From the NCBI GenBank assembly GCA_937868485.1, contig CALMML010000381.1, forward strand, positions 1-37,361: a stretch of DNA of 37,361 nucleotides. Direction: 5' to 3'. Positions 34,488 to 37,361 of the stretch are shown here, in pieces. The translations under genes were made by a program, and so were the position numbers. The notes under the pieces were generated by a model. That model did no database searches, had not been told where the DNA came from, and was given only the letters and a program-made list of their open reading frames with translations. This stretch comes from an uncultured Myxococcales bacterium (GTDB lineage: Bacteria > Myxococcota_A > Polyangia > Palsa-1104 > JAEUJZ01). Within the stretch, counting starts at the first letter, position 1; every line of letters begins with the position of its first letter.

Positions 34488-35621
34488 TCATCCTGACGGG
34501 GTCTGCGCTTCCTTGGCGGCCAGCGAGATGGCAGACAGTCCTTCACGCAGATCCTGCAAGCTCGGCCAGCCGTAGCCGATTCGTAGATAGCGACGCTCCA
34601 TTTCAAACCAGTGACCGGGACCGACAAACGTCTTGTACTTGTCGTTTAGGATTCGATAAAAGCGCTCGATGTCGACGGGACAGTCGGATCGGAAGCGAGG
34701 GAAACAGACCACGCCTCCTTCAGGTTTGACCCATTCCAGATCGTGCTGATGCTGCATCCAATCGGACAGCGCCGTGAAGTTTTGCTTCATGCTGGCGAAG
34801 ATCGCAGGGGCTCGCTTGGCTCTCTGTTGCAAAAAACGCAGCGCGATTTCTTCGTCGACCACAGAGTTACAGATGAAGATCTGTTCCTTGGCTGCCAGCA
34901 GCGATTCCATCAGCTTGGGATTGCGACAGATGAGCCAGCCGATGCGAATTCCCGGAAGTCCCCAGGTCTTGGACAGACTGGAAACAGACAGCACTGGCGT
35001 GGCCGATGAGGAAGCCGAAACAAGAGACGCAGCGACGGGAAGTGGTCCAGCAAAGGACATCTCGCGATAGGTCTCATCGACCAAGAGCGTGACTCCCTTT
35101 CGCGTGCACAGATCGATGATCTGACGTAGCTCAGACTCACTCAGCATGCTTCCGGTTGGATTGTGCGGAACCGTCAGGCTGACCAGCTTGGTGCTCGGAT
35201 GAAGCTGCGCTTCAATCTGGGCCAGACTCGGACGGAATCCCTCTTCAAAGCGGAGTGTCAGAAAGTCGATCTCTGCACCGATGGCGCGCGGTGTCTCAAT
35301 GTTGGTCGCATAGTTTGGCCGTTCCACCAAGATGCGATCGCCAGCGCGCAGCAGCGTGGTCGCAATCACGAACAGTGCCGACGCTGCGCCCGCCGTGATC
35401 AGGACTTCATCGGGATGAACGCCACTGTCGGCTGCGACAAGCTCTCGCAGCGCACGGTTGCCTTGGTGATCGCCGTAACAGAGCACCAGCTTGCGCAGAT
35501 CAAGATCCAGATCAGCGAGCTGTGCATCGGTAAAGGAGCTCTCTGTGAGGTTGTATTTGACGTTTTCGTAGCCCATCTGCTCGGGGGATTCGATCTCGAT
35601 GGGCATGCGGACATACTTCAT
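34488..35621 (-). CDS. PLP-dependent class I/II aminotransferase
   Basis: A 377-residue protein of fold type I, starting at ATG 35621 with AGGAG seven bases before. That ribosome-binding site overlaps the stop of the upstream sulfatase gene, which suggests coupled translation. A longer frame to 35870 is antisense-like and rejected. Motifs: ITAGAASALF (cofactor phosphate region), VPHNPTGSMLS (Asn of PLP ring), LLVDETYREM (Asp), and SSLSKTWGLPGIRIGW with the Schiff-base Lys. The substrate carboxylate Arg is probably in YLRIGYG. It transfers amino groups between an amino acid and a keto acid; the exact substrate is not clear. It looks like the small aspartate-/aromatic-type or capreomycidine-type groups. 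Confidence 0.85.
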   Translation of the reverse strand: MKYVRMPIEIESPEQMGYENVKYNLTESSFTDAQLADLDLDLRKLVLCYGDHQGNRALRELVAADSGVHPDEVLITAGAASALFVIATTLLRAGDRILVERPNYATNIETPRAIGAEIDFLTLRFEEGFRPSLAQIEAQLHPSTKLVSLTVPHNPTGSMLSESELRQIIDLCTRKGVTLLVDETYREMSFAGPLPVAASLVSASSSATPVLSVSSLSKTWGLPGIRIGWLICRNPKLMESLLAAKEQIFICNSVVDEEIALRFLQQRAKRAPAIFASMKQNFTALSDWMQHQHDLEWVKPEGGVVCFPRFRSDCPVDIERFYRILNDKYKTFVGPGHWFEMERRYLRIGYGWPSLQDLREGLSAISLAAKEAQTPSG

Positions 35622-35631
35622 GGTGGGACTC

Positions 35632-37361
35632 CTAAGGATGCGTGGACGCTGCGGCCAGTGCAGACAGAACTGCGGGCTCTTGTTCCCTGCGAAGGGCTTC
35701 CGCAAACAAGTGATCCACCGACGGACCACCCAGCTGTCGAAGTGCCGCAGCGGCTTGTACGCGAACGTGTACGTATGGATCGGACAGAAGGATGTTTCCG
35801 AGCGCGTCGGTTGCGCGCCTATCACCCAGCTGACCCAGTGCAGCGACGACATCGACACGGCTACGGACACTCTGTAGCTGATGAATCAGCGGTCCCAGCG
35901 CGCGTGGACTGTGGCTTTCCCCGAGCAATCGCAGAAGAGGACGCACTTGATCCGGATCGTCCATCGCCATCGCCGCATCGAGCACCAGCAAGGCATCACG
36001 CACCGCAGTATCGTGGGCTTTGCTGTCATCGTAGGCGGAGACAAAGCGAGTCAGGGCTGCTGACAGTCGCTGAGCGGGCAGGGCTTTTTCGTCGGAAAGT
36101 AGCTCCTGCACAAGCTGCTCTGCGGTCGCATGCTTGGTTCCCAAGCGCAGCAGCAAGATCGCGGCCCAGCGCTGCTGTTCCTTCTGTTTGGCTTCCGTAG
36201 GAATCTGTGACATCACCCCGACCAGCGCCTTGCCAGCTTGCTCGCGCAGCTCGATCGGAATGCGGGTGAGGGGATCGGTTTCTCCTCGGTGAATCGGAAC
36301 CGACTGGCTCAGAATCTGCGCCGCAAGCTGCGTCGCTTCCTGCTGAATCACCGCTTCGGCGCTCGGCATGCTGATGAGCGGAAACAGATCCGACAGCGCG
36401 CTGCGATCTCCCAAGCGAGCCCGCGACAAAATCTGTTCCATCTGTCCGGTCAGAGAGCGCTCTGTACTGCCACTTCCTTGCGCCGCTTGCTCGTACGTTC
36501 GGGCTTCTTGCAAAAGGCTCAGGAGTCTTCCTCGTAGCTCATTTGCCCGTCGAGGATCCTGATCCACCAGGTTCTTTTTTTCTGCCGGATCTTGCTTCAG
36601 ATCAAAGACCTGACAGCTGTCATCACCGAGATCACAGATCAGCTTGTGATCTCCGTACACGATCATCTTGCGCCTTCCGATCTCGCTCCAGATCGCGCGC
36701 TGTGGAAGCGTGGTTTGTTCGGACAAAAGCCACGGTGCCAAGTTCTGTCCACGCATCTCGATCGCTGGCTCAATGTTTAGGAGTCCCAGCAGCGTCGGTG
36801 CGACATCAATCAGTCCGACCGCTTGGGAATACTCTCTGGGACCGCGCAAGATCTTCTGTTTCGCGGTGTCGACCAGGAACAGCGGAACGCGCGCTTGTTC
36901 ATCAAACAGACTGGTTCCGTGATAGCGGCCTCCGTGCTCTCCGAACTCTTCTCCGTGATCGGCAGCAAAGACCAGGAGCGCGCCCTGTCCCTTCTGCGCA
37001 AGATAGCCCGTGAGTCGCGCAATCTGCTGATCAACAAAGTGGATTTCTCCGTCGTAGCGCTCGCGATCAGGACGATGTTTGTCCGGGCCTCCGGGGTGTT
37101 CATCGTACGGCTCGTGCGGTTCCAGATAGTGAATCCACGCAAAGACATGCTCGGGTTTTTCTGTTTCCAGAAAGTCGATCACCTGCTGTGTTCTTCGCTC
37201 TCCCGCAAGGTATTCCACCTTCACGTATTCAAAGCCGTAGGAAGACTCCTCCAGGGCTTGCAGACGCTCATGTTCGACGAAAAATACCGACGGAGGATAG
37301 AACGCTGCGGTCTTGTAGCGATAGCTGCGCAAGATGAGCGGAAGCGTCTTGTGACTGCCCG
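35632..37361 (-). CDS. Sulfatase / alkaline-phosphatase-superfamily protein with C-terminal HEAT-type repeats (5' end cut by window)
   Basis: The frame is open to the right edge (GSHKTLPLIL, SYRYKTAAFY), so start and the formylglycine Cys/Ser motif are outside the window. Visible parts of the sulfatase fold: FAWIHYLEPHEPY, the metal-binding AADHGEEFGEHG, LIDVAPTLLGLL, and FDLKQDPAEKKNL, typical of the C-terminal sulfatase region. About 300 further residues follow, in which the last 130 look like HEAT/PBS-lyase repeats (ALGPLIHQL, VVAALGQLGDRRATDAL, VRVQAAAALRQLG). It hydrolyses sulfate or phosphate esters, probably outside the cytoplasm or in the membrane; signal not visible. The aminotransferase gene follows 10 bases after its stop, so the two are likely co-transcribed. 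Confidence 0.85.
   Translation of the reverse strand, partial: GSHKTLPLILRSYRYKTAAFYPPSVFFVEHERLQALEESSYGFEYVKVEYLAGERRTQQVIDFLETEKPEHVFAWIHYLEPHEPYDEHPGGPDKHRPDRERYDGEIHFVDQQIARLTGYLAQKGQGALLVFAADHGEEFGEHGGRYHGTSLFDEQARVPLFLVDTAKQKILRGPREYSQAVGLIDVAPTLLGLLNIEPAIEMRGQNLAPWLLSEQTTLPQRAIWSEIGRRKMIVYGDHKLICDLGDDSCQVFDLKQDPAEKKNLVDQDPRRANELRGRLLSLLQEARTYEQAAQGSGSTERSLTGQMEQILSRARLGDRSALSDLFPLISMPSAEAVIQQEATQLAAQILSQSVPIHRGETDPLTRIPIELREQAGKALVGVMSQIPTEAKQKEQQRWAAILLLRLGTKHATAEQLVQELLSDEKALPAQRLSAALTRFVSAYDDSKAHDTAVRDALLVLDAAMAMDDPDQVRPLLRLLGESHSPRALGPLIHQLQSVRSRVDVVAALGQLGDRRATDALGNILLSDPYVHVRVQAAAALRQLGGPSVDHLFAEALRREQEPAVLSALAAASTHP

Overview
The window is GC-rich and densely coded. It looks like a chromosomal piece of a myxobacterium-like organism (Myxococcota / former Deltaproteobacteria). 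The grounds are many FHA proteins, Ser/Thr kinases of the zinc-ribbon type, a formylglycine-generating-enzyme-like lipoprotein, Lon, and long low-complexity Pro/Ala linkers. This is inference from gene style; genus cannot be named. I found no rRNA, tRNA, CRISPR array, integrase or transposase, and no gene-free stretch above 300 bases.

Region 1 (1-13673, all + strand, tightly packed) is the end of a contractile-injection-system (phage-tail-like, eCIS-type) locus. It starts with a baseplate J-type wedge protein cut at its extreme 5' end by the window. A tail protein carrying an N-terminal PASTA domain follows, then a large tail-associated protein with a C-terminal beta-rich domain. Next come four consecutive FHA-domain proteins: zinc ribbon-FHA, secreted vWA-TM-FHA, TM-zinc ribbon-FHA, and FHA-coiled coil. 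The run ends with a Ycf46-like AAA+ ATPase, a Ycf35-like DUF1257 protein and a DUF2997 protein. Sheath and tube genes, if present, would lie upstream of base 1. The layout suggests an injection machine whose assembly or firing is controlled by phospho-threonine signalling.

Region 2 (13752-19552, all - strand) holds a GNAT acetyltransferase, a DUF362 protein, a GT4 glycosyltransferase with a degenerate GT2-like second half, and a GT2 glycosyltransferase, probably co-transcribed. Region 3 (19706-25646) has Lon protease, an unrecognised 334-aa protein, a SprT-like/DUF2786 protein and a one-TM protein with 11-residue repeats and a TonB-like C-terminus.

Region 4 (25835-33109) is the most unusual genomic structure. 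A Ser/Thr kinase gene is cut exactly inside its catalytic-loop motif HRDLKPDN by 3816 bp. The insert is two direct tandem copies of a 1908-bp unit. Each unit carries lrgB and lrgA (- strand) and a divergent 168-aa gene (+ strand). The 7-mer AGCCGGA lies at the left, middle and right joints. Removing the insert at this 7-mer restores a perfect in-frame 651-aa kinase. The two copies differ at one base that I could see. A second, intact kinase-fold gene follows.

Region 5 (33110-37361) has an 11-bp tandem repeat, an FGE-like lipoprotein diverging from a small secreted Cys-rich protein (with a promoter and overlapping palindrome between or near them), a PLP aminotransferase, and a sulfatase-family protein with C-terminal HEAT-type repeats that runs off the right edge.
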